Assembly: GCA_029379385.1 (NCBI GenBank) | Contig: CM055609.1 | Coordinates: 7,192,001-7,256,000 of the forward strand | DNA: 64,000 bases | DNA from: Quillaja saponaria | Lineage: Eukaryota; Streptophyta; Magnoliopsida; Fabales; Quillajaceae | Direction: 5' to 3' | In this document: positions 25,301 to 37,348 of the stretch, piece after piece | How positions within the stretch are numbered: the stretch's first letter is position 1 | Layout: every line of letters starts with the position of its first letter | Notes under the pieces: generated by a model | Seen by the model: only the letters and a program-made list of their open reading frames with translations | What the model was told of the DNA's origin: nothing | The model's database searches: none | Translations under genes and position numbers: made by a program

Positions 25301-27158
25301 CAACATTGTAGATTCTAATCCATAAAAATTGAAGACTTGGAACCCATTATAATGCTCCTAGATTCTCATATGTAGTAGACCCAGAAACTAGATGATCTCA
25401 TCTATATAATTGTCACATCAAATAAATAGTTTGAAGTTTATGCCTGGCAACTTATCTCTAGTGTATAATCTATTACCCTGTGTACAACAGCGAACATGTT
25501 GTTCTTCCTAGATGTTTTACATAAAGTAATCAACTTACTCTTTGCTTCTTCTAAATCCCACAACTTTATCATGCCTGTAGAAGCTCCAGCAAGAACCAAA
25601 ACTTCTGCCGAATCAAAAGCTACGCATTCAACTGGACTTGTATGACCACAAAGACTCTGCATATTTACAAATATAAGAAAATAAATTATTAAACAGCCAC
25701 ATTTGTAATTCGGGTACCAAAAGAAGAACCCCATGTCGAGATACGGTAAATTACAATGCCTTAAATTGCAGAGGAAGTTTCTGTACCTCCTATGCCTTAA
25801 GTTACATTTTGTTGTTCAGGCACTGAGTATACAGTTTTACTTTTACACATCATCATTTACATGCTTATACCACTATAAAATATGCCTAATTCTTGTTCAA
25901 AACTATTTGGATGCACTTACACTATAAACTTGTAAAGATACATAATGAAACCTTATATTTATGAATTAAAGTTTCAATAAATAGGTTTCCTTCATTTTAT
26001 GGATTTCTCGATTGGTTTTAACAACTTGACTTTCCAAAATAGTTGAAATTGGAGGGTGTCGCAAATTTAAGAGGTTGACATACTTGACTTTTCATTTTTC
26101 TACATTGGAGTTTTCACGCCATCATAGAGATTTACATGCCTTAACAGTACATCGAATATTAACTCATAGCATATATAAGGAAAAATCACTCAGTCATAAT
26201 CAACACTCTGTAAAAATCTAAACCAACCATTGAGTAACGCAGAAAGAACAAGTCAATGAATGCATATTCTGCAGTTATATACAGAAAATGCTAAACAAAA
26301 TTTCCTGCAGTAACCACATCCTAAACAAAATGCTAGAAAAAAAAAAAGGCGCAATTGAACTGACCATTACAGAAGTTGGTTTTCCAATTGTCCAAAGATT
26401 CACATTGTGATCGTCCCCTCCTGTAATGAAAAGGCGGCATGCCTTTTTTCCGATTTTTAGACAATTGACACTTGATGAATGGGCCACAAATTCCTCTATG
26501 GTTGATTAGATCAGGAAAACAAATTATCAAATAAATAAGAGACTGTTATACCAACATAAAGCCTACTAGAGAAACTAACCAAACTAGATTGAAATACAAA
26601 GATCAACACCAGAATAACTGACTACTTTCGCTACCAACAAACAGATAGGAAGTAACTTTATTTTTATTTGGTTTTTTTAAATATCTCTTGTTCTTTTCAA
26701 GCAATGCCAATGCTTTACTTCATCTACACCAAAAGTTCAAATTAAACAAAAACTAAAACTGAAAATCAATTTTCTTTATCTTTGCCAACAATTTCCAGCA
26801 ACCAAACAGAGCATCAAAACCCACAAGGATCTCTTTCCCCATATCCTCCAATTTTTCCACAGCTTCCTACATTTTACCCACATTCTCTCAAAAACCAAAC
26901 TGAACATCAATACCCATATCCTCCCTTTCCCCAAAATAACAAACCCAAAAAAGGAAAAAGAATAGATTTTGATAGCTCTTAAAATAAAGTTCATTACTTG
27001 TTCACCAAAATTAATTGCCAAAAAGATCCTGAAATTAGATTTCAAGAATATGAAAGCGGAGAACAGCTTAAAATCCCCTAAAGAAAATTAAATAAAAATA
27101 TTTATAAAAAGAAAAAAAAAAAAAAAAGGATACGTAATTTGTATCCTCGCTTTGCCAT
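16315..27158 (-). CDS. KTN80: Katanin p80 WD40 subunit (KTN80), 18 exons, frameshifted in exon 13
   Basis: Regulatory subunit that targets the katanin p60 ATPase to microtubules for severing. Exons (minus): 27158-27134, 26495-26365, 25656-25539, 25242-25016, 24925-24823, 23946-23876, 23242-23168, 23071-22928, 22530-22353, 21392-20865, 20117-20061, 19979-19843, 19049-18104, 17977-17903, 17814-17702, 17122-17006, 16892-16824, 16375-16315. All introns are GT-AG. Residues 1-298 form a WD40 propeller ([15 protein letters not shown] start; [10 protein letters not shown] and [13 protein letters not shown] blades). Residues 299-598 form a polar linker containing [19 protein letters not shown]. Next comes a 13-residue repeat array (about 600-885), then the con80 p60-binding domain ([19 protein letters not shown] to the end). 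Exon 13 is 946 nt, one base too long: read literally, translation stops at 18224-18222 after about 873 aa and loses con80. Allowing for that base, the product is about 1057 aa. Arabidopsis has four KTN80 genes; which one is closest is not resolved. Confidence 0.9.
16520..16690. repeat. Possible retroelement/SINE relic in KTN80 intron 17
   Basis: The segment contains GGTATCAGAGCC, which matches the complement of the plant initiator-tRNA-Met 3' end that many LTR retrotransposons use as a primer-binding site. A B-box-like GGTCAGGAGTTCAAAT follows shortly after. The phrase ggaatggttctt occurs on both sides (about 16539 and 16676), giving a weak local direct repeat. It could be a solo fragment of a copia/TRIM element or a tRNA-derived SINE. 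No clear termini or target-site duplication were found. Confidence 0.3.
18180..19045 (-). repeat. Coding 39-bp tandem array (13-aa units) in KTN80 exon 13
   Basis: About 22 head-to-tail units of 39 bp encode variants of [13 protein letters not shown] on the minus strand. Nineteen complete units plus a partial one read in a single frame from 18992 to 18222, with one more degenerate unit upstream ([14 protein letters not shown]) and one or two downstream in the shifted frame. The unit is a multiple of three, so gain or loss of whole units keeps the frame. Position 3 of the unit alternates between a D class (GRDS) and a V class (VRVS). The composition is polar, with Ser, Asn, Lys, Glu and Pro, which predicts a flexible disordered linker. 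Known plant KTN80 proteins have looser repeats here of the SVSQNSDP..KE.K type, so this looks like expansion of an existing motif. Confidence 0.95.
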
Positions 27159-30100
27159 TTTCCCTTGAAAATCACAGAAACCAACTTCTGGAGCTGAACC
27201 CAAATTCTTTCTTTCAAAGAAGAAGTGACTAGCACTTCAAAGTTCAAACTTTTACTTCAACACCAGCTGCTTTGTGAGTAAGATTCAGACCAAGACGAAG
27301 AAAAATGATGCGGGAAAAGGAAAAGTTGTTGTTTTGGTTGTGACCAGAAACAGAAATCCGCTGAGGAAGATAGGAATTGGAATAGATTTTCCGATGGGAA
27401 TGGGTTTGAAGAAATCAGATTCAACAAAGGGCAAGTATTTTTCTATTATAATTTTTTTTTTTTTTTGGGGGAAAAAGAAAAAGAAAAATATATTTTATTT
27501 TTTTGGCTTTCACATTCTGTGTGAGACGCGTACCCAACGGGCACTACAAGTTTCAGACCGTGATTTGCTTTATTGGACCAAAATGCCCTTGACCATATCT
27601 CTGAAATTACCTGAAAGCCTGTGGTCTGTGATTTTTCTGATGTGTCAAATCGTTTTCTTGTGGTACAGTTTTTTGTCCTTACATTTTACTTTTGGACCTT
27701 TTTGGTTATTTGAACATATTTTTTTATTATTTTATTGTGCATAACACGTTCGTGGTGTAGATAAATTATAATAGAAAATAAAATAAAGTATTTAGTCAAT
27801 AAAAACTATATAATAAAAAATAAAATAAAAGTATGATTTTGTGGGGTTGAGGGGTAAATTCCCTATACCAACCTATGATTATGAGTAATTAAATTTAACT
27901 AACAATAGGTGATAGGAACAAGATGATGATGTTGTCAATTTGGGTATGAAAATGACTTTTATCGAACTATGTGGATCCCTTATAATACAATTCTTCTTTA
28001 CTTTTTTTAAAGTGTTCACTATTACATTTTCTTGATTTGGGACTTGGGTGGTATTTTTAAATTGTATATTTACTAAATTAGATGTCATCTATTAAGATTG
28101 GTAGCCGTCAACACATACCATATTAACTACAACATAATTAAGTGTATGATTTAAACTCTAAGTTATGTTGATCTAAATTCGATATTCAAACTTTAGTACT
28201 TGAATTATACGAGTTATCTCTTATATTTTTAAAATCCAAAAAAATCTTCTATTTTCAAGCAAGAGTAGAAATCATGTATAACTCTTAAATAATCACTTTG
28301 ATTATTCAATAAACGTATATCATTTGTCAAAAAAAATCATACAACTAGAGATGATTTATATGTATATGACCTCTTAAATTTTGTATATTCATAAGAAAAG
28401 ATACATATAAATGTTGTGAATCTCAGCAGCTAACTATTTCTCAAAGTTTTAGTCTTGAGTTTGTGTAGTGTAAAATGTACATTGAGTTAGTCTCTAATAA
28501 TGTTAAAGTGATTAACTTCACTAACTAAGAAGCAAAACTTGATTGACTATTAGGATGGTGGGCTCAATTTACAGTGTGTTGACTATTATGGTGGTGGGTT
28601 CAATTTATAGTGTGTTTCATGGGTAAGGAAATATCTCAGCTAACCACATTTATTCAAAAATGTTAATAGCTCTTAAATCTTAAGCTTTTAACTGAAGCAT
28701 GGAGTCATTGGAAATGCACAAGCATAGAAGACCATATGTCTTTTACTGAGTTCATAAGTGTTCCTCTTAGCCTCTTACATGATAAAGGCATTGTTTTCCA
28801 ACTTGACAATATTGGTTTAATCTTTGCAACAACATTTATTTTTTGAATAAAAGAAATTCCAAAATCAATAAAACTATTATGTTTTATCAGGCCAGAACAT
28901 CATATGTTTCTATTAAAAAAATAAGAATATTGAAAATCAATACTAACTAAGTAAAAACCCTTTTGAGTACATTAATTTTAAGCTAGGCTTGTAAAATTGA
29001 TCAAGTAACTAATTTAAAAAATCTATTGATAAGGAGACAGCACATGGATGTATGTAAACTATGTTTTGCAATATATTCCTTAAGAATCTCTGTAAGTGGT
29101 TCACATGTGTGTGGCCCAACCTCCATGTTGTCCATGAGGACCATAATCAAGTTACAACCTTGAACCTGAAATTTATTACTAGTTTTTTTTTTTTTTTTTT
29201 AATTATGGGTATGATGAAATTTCAACCCTATACCCACTAAAGAAGCCTAACAAGAGGGTCTTAAACACAACCTACTCACTGGCACTCCCCCTAAAGTGGG
29301 CAGAACAAGAAACTATCCTCCACTCAATCCCACCAGACTGGAACCCAAGCATTCAGAAGTATAAGCATTTATAAAGCTACCCCTCAAAATATATTCCACA
29401 ACCATTTAATAACAGAAAAGCCTATCCAGGAATTATCAATAATTTTTAAAAATTATTATATATACGGAGCAACTAGCAAGTTGTTCAGAAGCTCTTCTCT
29501 CACATGATGAATCATATGTGAGATTTACATTGTTGACAGTGTAATATTTCTAGTAAGTTATGGCTACTAGCATGCCAACTCAGGTAATTGATAAAGTATT
29601 AGAAAAATTAGGCAGACAGAAAGTCATCCAACATCCCATCCCATACAGCATTGTGGCACCCATGAAACTTAGATTTAGTACTTTCCATTTTTCTTTAGGT
29701 CTTAGATTCTCTATTGACTGTTGCTTCCAATCTCATCTTTCTTGTCTTTTCTTTGATGTTAGGACAAAGGGAAATATTGCATTCAAATTGGGGTCAAATA
29801 AGATATTACACTATTTAGGACAAAACCATGTGCATTCAGAGATGCATTATGGGATTCATTCAGCAAAACACGAGGATTACCAAACTAAATTACTGTAACC
29901 AAACCAATTATTTTCTACACAAGAGAGTCTAGAATAGCAACTTAGCCTTCATTTGCATGGGATACAGAGCACTGAAAAGTAAAATATTCCTGTATTCAGT
30001 TCAGACTCAGAAGAGGATCCTCCCAAGGGAAAAACAGAAAGAAAAAAAATTAAAACAAGAGACTAAAGGAAGCGAGCAAATCTTCAACAGCAAAACAATT

Positions 30101-30446
30101 ACCTTAGCATACTAGCAAAGCTAGTAAAACAAGCTCAAACTGATCACATATAAAAAGAGTATGGATGTCCCCTCTTACATCATTAAATCAGTTTAACATG
30201 AAAAAATTGGGAAAAAAAAAAGAAAAGAGTAGCTACATAGCAATTAGACACAAAAAATGAAGTATAACATACTAACAAATAATTACATTAGCTCCTCATC
30301 ACCATTAAAAAAGGAACAAAGAATGAATAGGAAAAGTCCATTAAGATTTGTAGCTACACTCTTTTTTGTTCTTTTGGTACAAGAAGAAAACTTTCTTTTA
30401 CTCATTACTAAGGTGCTCATTATCAGATTAATAGCCTGAGGTTTCT
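27159..30446. other. Intergenic: KTN80 promoter side and SRF 3' flank
   Basis: The KTN80 leader and promoter should lie just above 27158 (about 27159-27600, moderately GC-containing, with a T-rich/poly-G slip near 27451-27490). The middle is AT-rich. It contains a 36-bp tandem duplication at 28543-28614 and a poly-T tract near 29182-29200. A 112-codon open frame at 29560-29898 (plus) has no recognisable domain. The SRF 3' untranslated region probably occupies the bases just below 30447. Confidence 0.5.
28543..28614. repeat. 36-bp imperfect tandem duplication
   Basis: TTGACTATTAGGATGGTGGG at 28543 is followed 36 bases later (28579) by TTGACTATTATGGTGGTGGG, and both continue with CAATTTA(C/T)AGTGTG. 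A two-copy local duplication in non-coding DNA. Confidence 0.85.
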
Positions 30447-33400
30447 CTAAACCATTCGTAAGAGATCCTGAACGACTTCAGACATTGCTGGCCGGAATTC
30501 TGGTTCCCTCTGGTGAGAAAAGTTCATAACAGATTCACATATTATGTCAAACATGTCAGGATAGAAGACACAACACGATAAAGGGTTGTAAAATAAGACA
30601 GAAGTCTACAAGTTTTTTTTTTTTTTTTGGCGGGATTTAGGCAGAAAAGTCACCTGTACACACGAGGAAATAATATCTGCAAAACGAGACAAGGACTTCA
30701 TAGGATAGGCTCCATTTAAGGAGGGGTCAACCATTCTTGATAATGCATCAATATCATGAAGCTGTGGAACTGCCCATCTCACCAGAAATTGCTGCCCTCG
30801 AGGGCGTTGTCTGCAATGACAAAGTGTCATATTAGGATACTCAAAAAATCTCAATCCAAGCACAGGCAACTCATGTTCTTCTAGTTACTAGAACTGTAAG
30901 AACACAACAGAAATATCTAGTTATAAATAGGATTGCTAACCTGTCAAAAGACTTATGGCCAGTGAGGAGTTCCAACATTACAACCCCAAAGCTATAGACG
31001 TCACTCTGGTGTGTGTAACTTCCTGACTCAAATTCTGGGGCACTATAACCATAAGATATGAGGAGACGTCCTGATAGCTGAGTGTAAATGCACCAATATT
31101 AGCCAGAAGCTCAACATATCTAGAACATGAAGTCAATCTTCTAAATCATTAAATGACACAGTTTGCTCCATCTCACTAGATGAAAATTCCACAGTTCACA
31201 AGGTAATAATCAGCTAAGTAATGAGTAACTCATTTCTTAGCCCCTTATTTTTAGGCCCTTACTATTACGCTGAACAGGTTTCCTTTTATGTTAGTTGTCA
31301 GTGACCATAAGCATCTGGAGTTAGATTCAGGATGACATCTAGCTGACTAGTTTGTTTCCTAGCATCATATTTGAGTTAAACACCGACCTCTCTGAAAAGT
31401 TCATGATAACGGACTGGAAGCGATTTGCAGAAATGAAGAAATACTTTTTTAATTATACAGAAAACGAACTGCGGTTCCAACTCATTAAGTTATTACACCC
31501 AACGAAGCTAAAAGATTTAAAATACTACTGATTCCCCTCCTCAGAGATGAGAAGCAAGTATCAAGAAAATGAAGAGATCAGAGTGCTAAGGTGGATGTTG
31601 CATAATACAAAGAAAGATAGGATAAAAAATGAAGATACTTGGCCAAGCTTCAATTGGAGAAATTGTTTTAAATGGTTTGTATATATGCATAGAGAAGCAA
31701 ATGGTTAGAAATGGTTACAAAGATATGCATATAAAACGCTTAAAAGAGAATGTAGCCATGGACATGATTGAATGGTGGGGAAGAGTTTATGTGGAGGGCA
31801 CCAATTCATTTAGTGAGAATCCATGTAACTGACACCAATGATTCGTGTTAAGGCTTGTTGTCATTGGACACTGTAAAAGGAAATAGAGGGAAAATTGAAT
31901 GAATCAACCACACTATACCTAACACCTTTATTTATATTAAACAGTAAAACATAGACTACCACATTGAAGCAATCTGAGACTACACCTCCTTCTAACAGAA
32001 ACTTCTAAAACCTTGTCAGATCAATATCACATTCAAGAAAGCAAGAAGAAACAAATAATATAGTCCCTTAATTGGGATTTTGACATCAATTCCCACCTTT
32101 AGACCAATTTCAACACATGTCAATAGGCATTAACCTCTGCTAGCATTTCACGATCAGCTTTGTTAAGTTTAGGAACTAACCCAACAAACCTTGCCACATG
32201 GTTTTCCAATTTCATACAATGTTCTGATATGTTAAAACTTAAAAGTACTCCAGGAATGAATGAATACACAGTAAAGAAGTATAATTTGAACCAGACTTTT
32301 TTTTTTTTGGGGTGTGGGTTGGCTTCATTTTAAAAACTGTACGCATGTGTTGGAAATAGCTAAGAAATTGAAGCCCAAAACATACCTGACCAGCAGAGCC
32401 AGATGATAATAATAAAGAAGCTAATCCACAATCAGAGACACGTACTTCAAGCCCGTCATTAAGGAGAACATTGGAAGACTTAAAATTTCGGTGGACAATG
32501 GGTGGCTGAAACCCCTCGTGCATATACCTTAACCAAGAAAGAATGAAAACGAATAATGATTTGACATGGGTAGTGGGAAAACTACAAGTATATTAGCCTA
32601 GAAGTGAATCATAGACCAATAACTCTACATTAACCCCGGGTTCAAATTACCAAATCCTTTAACTTAAAAAGACACAAAAAACACATGGAAGCTCCTTGCA
32701 CTATTGCACAAACTCGAACCTATATTGTCCATCTAGGGGAACACTTCAGATAATAATAAATACAAGATAACAATAATAATAAAACATACACCAAAAGCAT
32801 GTCTTAAACCTCTTAAGAAACAAGAGCCTTATTATCTCTCCATATATCAATTCCTTTCAGCATATACTAAACAAAGAAAATTTAGATTCAAGACTAGGTT
32901 GCTAAACTTACTCCAATGCTCTTGCAGCTCCAAGTGCCACTCGGATGCGTGTGCTCCATGAGAGTTTTTTGTGGATTTCATTATCCACATGCAGTGCATC
33001 ATATAGTGTCCCATTCTGACAATACTCGTACACTAGCAGCCGTTTATCATGCTCGGCACAGTAACCCAAAAATTTCACAACATTAGCATGCTGAATTCTG
33101 GAGATAATACGCACTAGTTCAAAAAAATCATTGTGACTATGCTCCTTGGAAGATGCAGTATCCAGATTCTTCACTGCAAGTAGCTAAAACCAAAAAAATA
33201 TATATATATGTTCAGAAGATTTTAAGAATGCGAGGCATCAGCTGCATTGCAGGTCATACTACAGCCATATAACAAGTAGCAGTATCCAGATTCTTCACTG
33301 CAAGTAGCTAAAACCAAAAAATAAAATAAAAAAATGTTCAGAAGATTTTAAGAATGCACAGGTCATACTACAGCCATATAACAAGCACGTAACTGAGTAA

Positions 33401-36400
33401 GATTAGGAGAGAGATATGGCAAGAGGTCATGTCAATTATACAAGATACAGAATCACAAAAAAAGAACTTACACAAACTGGAGGAATTACCTAATTTTGTT
33501 TATGGATAATAGCTTAACAAAAATAAAGTATTCTTTCAGCATATAGTGCATACAATTTTGAAGTATATTGGTTTAGTATAAGTTTAGGAAAAAATTTCTA
33601 TTTTGTGAAACAGTGTCTTTGAAAACCTTACTTTTACATATACATGTTGTTTATATTTTTACATTGTTTAAAAATTAAATATAAATTTTGTAATAATTTT
33701 TTTTATTTTTAAAATGGGGTTTTGTAATTTTTTTTATTTTTAAAATGGGGTTCGACCTTCAAGTCGTAAGGTCCAATCGATTGAACCCTAAATATAGCCT
33801 TCATAGTTTGATGCTCAGGTCGCTTCTAATAACATTGCATAATAGTCCTAGAAAATAAGTTCACAGCAAATAAGAAGACTTATACCAGTCCATCAGGTAG
33901 CTCAGCCCTGTAAACACTGCCAAGTGTGCCTTCCCCTATAAAATGTTCCTGAGAAAAGCTGCTTGTATATTGCTGAAGTGATGCAACATTATAAACTTCT
34001 AGGGAACTTGGGTTCAGGTACTTCACAGGTTGTCTTCCTGCAGTTACAGTCGGTACAGTCAGATTTACTGTGACATTTTGAACAGGTAAGAGTGGGGGAG
34101 GTGAAGGGGCTTGGAGGCGTGGAACATTGGAACCCAAGCCTCTAGTGTCTAACAGATTCTTTCTTGCCTGCAGAAGTTGCAGCTACTTTTTTAATATGTA
34201 TCTCATGCTCGTCCTGAAATTTTGGAATTGAATCCATTCTTCTATTTTCTTCTACAGCCGCTTCTTTGTGAACTGCTATAAGAGTCCAATTAGCTATTTT
34301 TTTCAATTTGATTGGATTTACCTAAGTCAGAGTAGATTTACCTTTCTCCCCTTGATTAGTTGCTTCAAGAGGGGATTCACGATAATTAGAATTTTCTGAT
34401 GGTCCCTTATACACACCAATGCCAAGTCTCTTTGCATTTTGGTTCCGTAGCCTTCTTCTAGAATAACACAACATAAAAAGCAAAAGTCCCAATGCAACAA
34501 AGATTAGAACCCCTGCCACAGCAATCCAAATAACCCTCTTAGCTGTGAGAAATTTCCTAGCACTTGTAATGGTAGGTACATGTGACACAGAGGGCCCATT
34601 TGCATGTTTCCATGGCACATCTTCTGAAGATGGCGCTCCAGTAACAGGTGAAGGGGATGCAGCTGGGGGTGAAGGAATGATAGTAGTATTAAAGGGGTTT
34701 CCATCTTCTCTGCAAGAAAGTGCCACAGTAACTACATTGACCAACAAAGCTGAAAAGAAGACTGTATGATACATACATACTCATGCACAGAAACTGAAGT
34801 ATGAACAATATTTTGACACCATCTATGAAAGTAAAATTGCAATCCTAAGATTTGGACCAGAAGCTCAGAACAACACTATTCTTTGCCTTGGAAACAAACT
34901 TCAACGATACCATTTCCTATGCTGCTTTGAGGTAAAAAACGCTATAATTTACACTCCTTAAACTTTGTAACTTATGTAAAAGGGACTATCACTTTGGGAT
35001 GGACGCAATACCATAGAAAAAGAAACATGCATATATGGCTTACCTGAAATTAGGAATACTCAACAACTTTGGAGGGATTGGCCCAGAAAATAGATTGTTC
35101 TCTACATTTCTACATAATAATAAAAATAATGAAATTGTTATTTATATAACTCAGAAAATACTTACCACTCATTAGCACAATATCGAAATGCACTTTACAC
35201 ACAAAAACACAGGCATAGCATTTAAATTATATGAAGTGAGAAGCATACAGGTCCTGAAGGGGTAGAGCCTGCAAAACATATAGGGTCCCAGAAAGTTGAT
35301 TGTTTTGCAAGTGTCTGCCAAAGTAAGAGAGTTAAAATTAAGTAAACATGATAGAGAATAGAAATATATTACAATAATAAATTTTACTCACAATTCAGTA
35401 AGATATGACAAAGTCCCCATTGAGGGAGGCAGCTGACCACTTAAGTTGTTATCTGACAGATCCCTGCAGCATAGTCTATGGATTAGAAACACTACCGAAA
35501 GAAGTAAAAGCAAAGAACAAGCCATTTGAAATAACATGAATTTCTTACAGAGTCAGTAAACCAGTGAGCTGCTGAAATGCATCTGGAATTCCTCCAGTTA
35601 GAAGGTTATTGTTTATTGACCTAAGAAAAAAATATTCAATTGAAGAAACTGATTCTAGAAAAAAATAAAAATGGAACCAGTCAAGATTCAAGAAAATGAG
35701 ACCATGCAAAATGGGCCGTTCATTTGAACTTACAAGTCTGATAATTGAGTTAATGAAGATATGGAATATGGGATACTTCCGGTCAACTGATTGGCTGACA
35801 GAGAACTACAGCAAAGAAAAGTTACAAAAACTGCAATTTTAAGACATTTGCGCATTAAAGATTATTTATTCACTCAAAATGGCTTTATAAGCCATCAACA
35901 AAGAAGCTATAACATACAAATTCAGATATAAAGATTATTTATTCACTCGAAATGGCTTTATAAGCAATAACATACAAATTCCTGATAGTAAGGGGCAAAG
36001 TTGACGGAATGGGCCCTCCAATGTGGTTGTTGCTAAAATCTCTGTCAAATAATAGAACAGAAAGCTTCATAAGTATCCAGATAAGAATTATCATACAATC
36101 GTAGAATTGAAACAATCAAGTAAACAAAATTTGATGCTTTCTTCTGAATAAGCATTGATGTCTACTGCAGTTATAGAAGGACCATTAAAAGAAAAACTAC
36201 CCAGCTCCCACATTCCTCAAAGATCACAAATTCAAACTATACCATATAGTACTGATCAACAATTGGTGGTTTTGACAAACAGGAATCAATGAGAAACCTC
36301 CCCACATTTCAAATGGTGAAACACGAAGCAAAAAGAAAAAGTGCGGCTTCAACACATTCTTATTTATAGTGGATCTACATAACTGTAATATAGTAACTAT

Positions 36401-37348
36401 TCCTTATTTTTCTTTAGTTAGTGCTGATGTGAATATGTTTTACTTTTTGTATGTTTATTTGCTGATATGAACACACTGACACTGAAGAATACACGTGATA
36501 ACAAGTAGATGCACTGACCATGTACTTGGCTTAAAATGTGACACTTACATGTCTATGATGGATTGAAAAACCAAGCTATTGCCCAGCTGGCCACCCAAAT
36601 TCATACCTCTAAGCCGTCTGTAAACCCAAAAATAGTTAAGTCAACATTATTCCAGTTGGTTGGATTTCACTCTATCAAAATTAACAATGTCAGAATATAC
36701 AAATAAAAGTGAAACATATTAAACCAAACGCCTTAGAACAGAAAACACTATTACAAATGTGTAAGACTAAGCAACATTAAAAGAGCGAGGATCGACATAC
36801 ATTGCAGTTATGTTTGAAAAGACACAATCAACACCTTGCCACTTTTCCAAACATGGATCGCCTCCAGTTGGTTGCCACCCTTCTAGAGGAGGAAAGCCCA
36901 AAGAAGCAAACAAATTATTGATAGCCGCCACTGTAACAATAGCACGTACATGAACTAGTTAATAGAAAGGTATACGGAACGGCATATTCAACAGTGCACT
37001 GAATTTCCATGCTGCACCCCTGATTTGCAAAAACTTCATATTACCTTTTTAAGTTTATAATAGAATTAGAGAACCGTAAATTTAGTTAAATCTAAGCGTC
37101 TTTTTTTTTTTTAAAGATTCATGCAAGTGAAAGAAAAAGAACACTATTTCAAATTTCAAGCATCTTCGTTCCCTCCATATTCCCAGAAACCAAACAAAGT
37201 ACAGCAAAATAAAAATAAAAATAAGGAAATATGAATGCTGTTCCTAACCATCACGAAGGTCAGTGTCCCCAACACTAAATGCCGCTTGCAAAATCAACAT
37301 CGACCAAATGAAGAGCCCCGTATACAAATCTCTTTTCACATAACCCAT
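30447..37348 (-). CDS. SRF: STRUBBELIG-receptor-family LRR receptor pseudokinase, 17 exons, 717 aa
   Basis: Plasma-membrane LRR receptor-like kinase of the SRF/STRUBBELIG group (LRR-V), which acts in cell-shape and tissue-morphogenesis signalling. Exons (minus): 37348-37249, 36930-36801, 36617-36549, 36041-35976, 35805-35734, 35620-35549, 35463-35392, 35314-35249, 35109-35044, 34709-34342, 34275-34256, 34167-33886, 33183-32912, 32527-32386, 31077-30941, 30810-30654, 30509-30447. Signal peptide 1-26; LRRNT with [14 protein letters not shown]; about six LRRs, each on a 66-72-nt exon (77-237); Pro/Ser-rich stretch; transmembrane helix about 297-319; kinase-like domain from about 440. Lys466 (LAVK) is present, but HRD reads HRN (564-566) and DFG reads DCG (584-586). 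That is typical of catalytically impaired SRF members. The C-terminus [19 protein letters not shown] is family-like. Exon 11 (20 nt) and its 88-nt intron are the least certain boundaries. The exact SRF/SUB orthologue is not resolved. Confidence 0.92.
33155..33385 (-). repeat. Two-copy tandem duplication spanning the start of SRF exon 13
   Basis: About 33155-33278 and 33279-33385 are near-identical. Each contains the same 3' splice site (minus TTTTAG then CTACTTGCAGTGAAG) and the first 29 bases of exon 13, which encode [10 protein letters not shown] including the kinase beta-3 lysine. The copy at 33155 leads into the full exon. The copy at 33279 is an orphan within intron 12 that ends after the duplicated 29 bases. 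The copies differ by a few small indels (AT-rich spacer, and a GAGGCATCAGCTGCATT stretch only in the first). Confidence 0.9.

Noticed and set aside
27274..27744. 156-codon plus-strand open frame upstream of KTN80
   Set aside because: Passes through poly-T/poly-G slippage-type sequence and becomes Phe/Leu-rich low complexity. No domain; probably KTN80 promoter and leader.
29560..29898. 112-codon plus-strand open frame
   Set aside because: No recognised domain, no splice-linked neighbours, and its composition matches the background; kept only as part of the intergenic description.
33870..34275. Frameshift in the SRF gene between exons 10 and 12
   Set aside because: An apparent stop disappears when an 88-nt GT-AG intron (34255-34168) is removed, so a splice explanation is better than a mutation.
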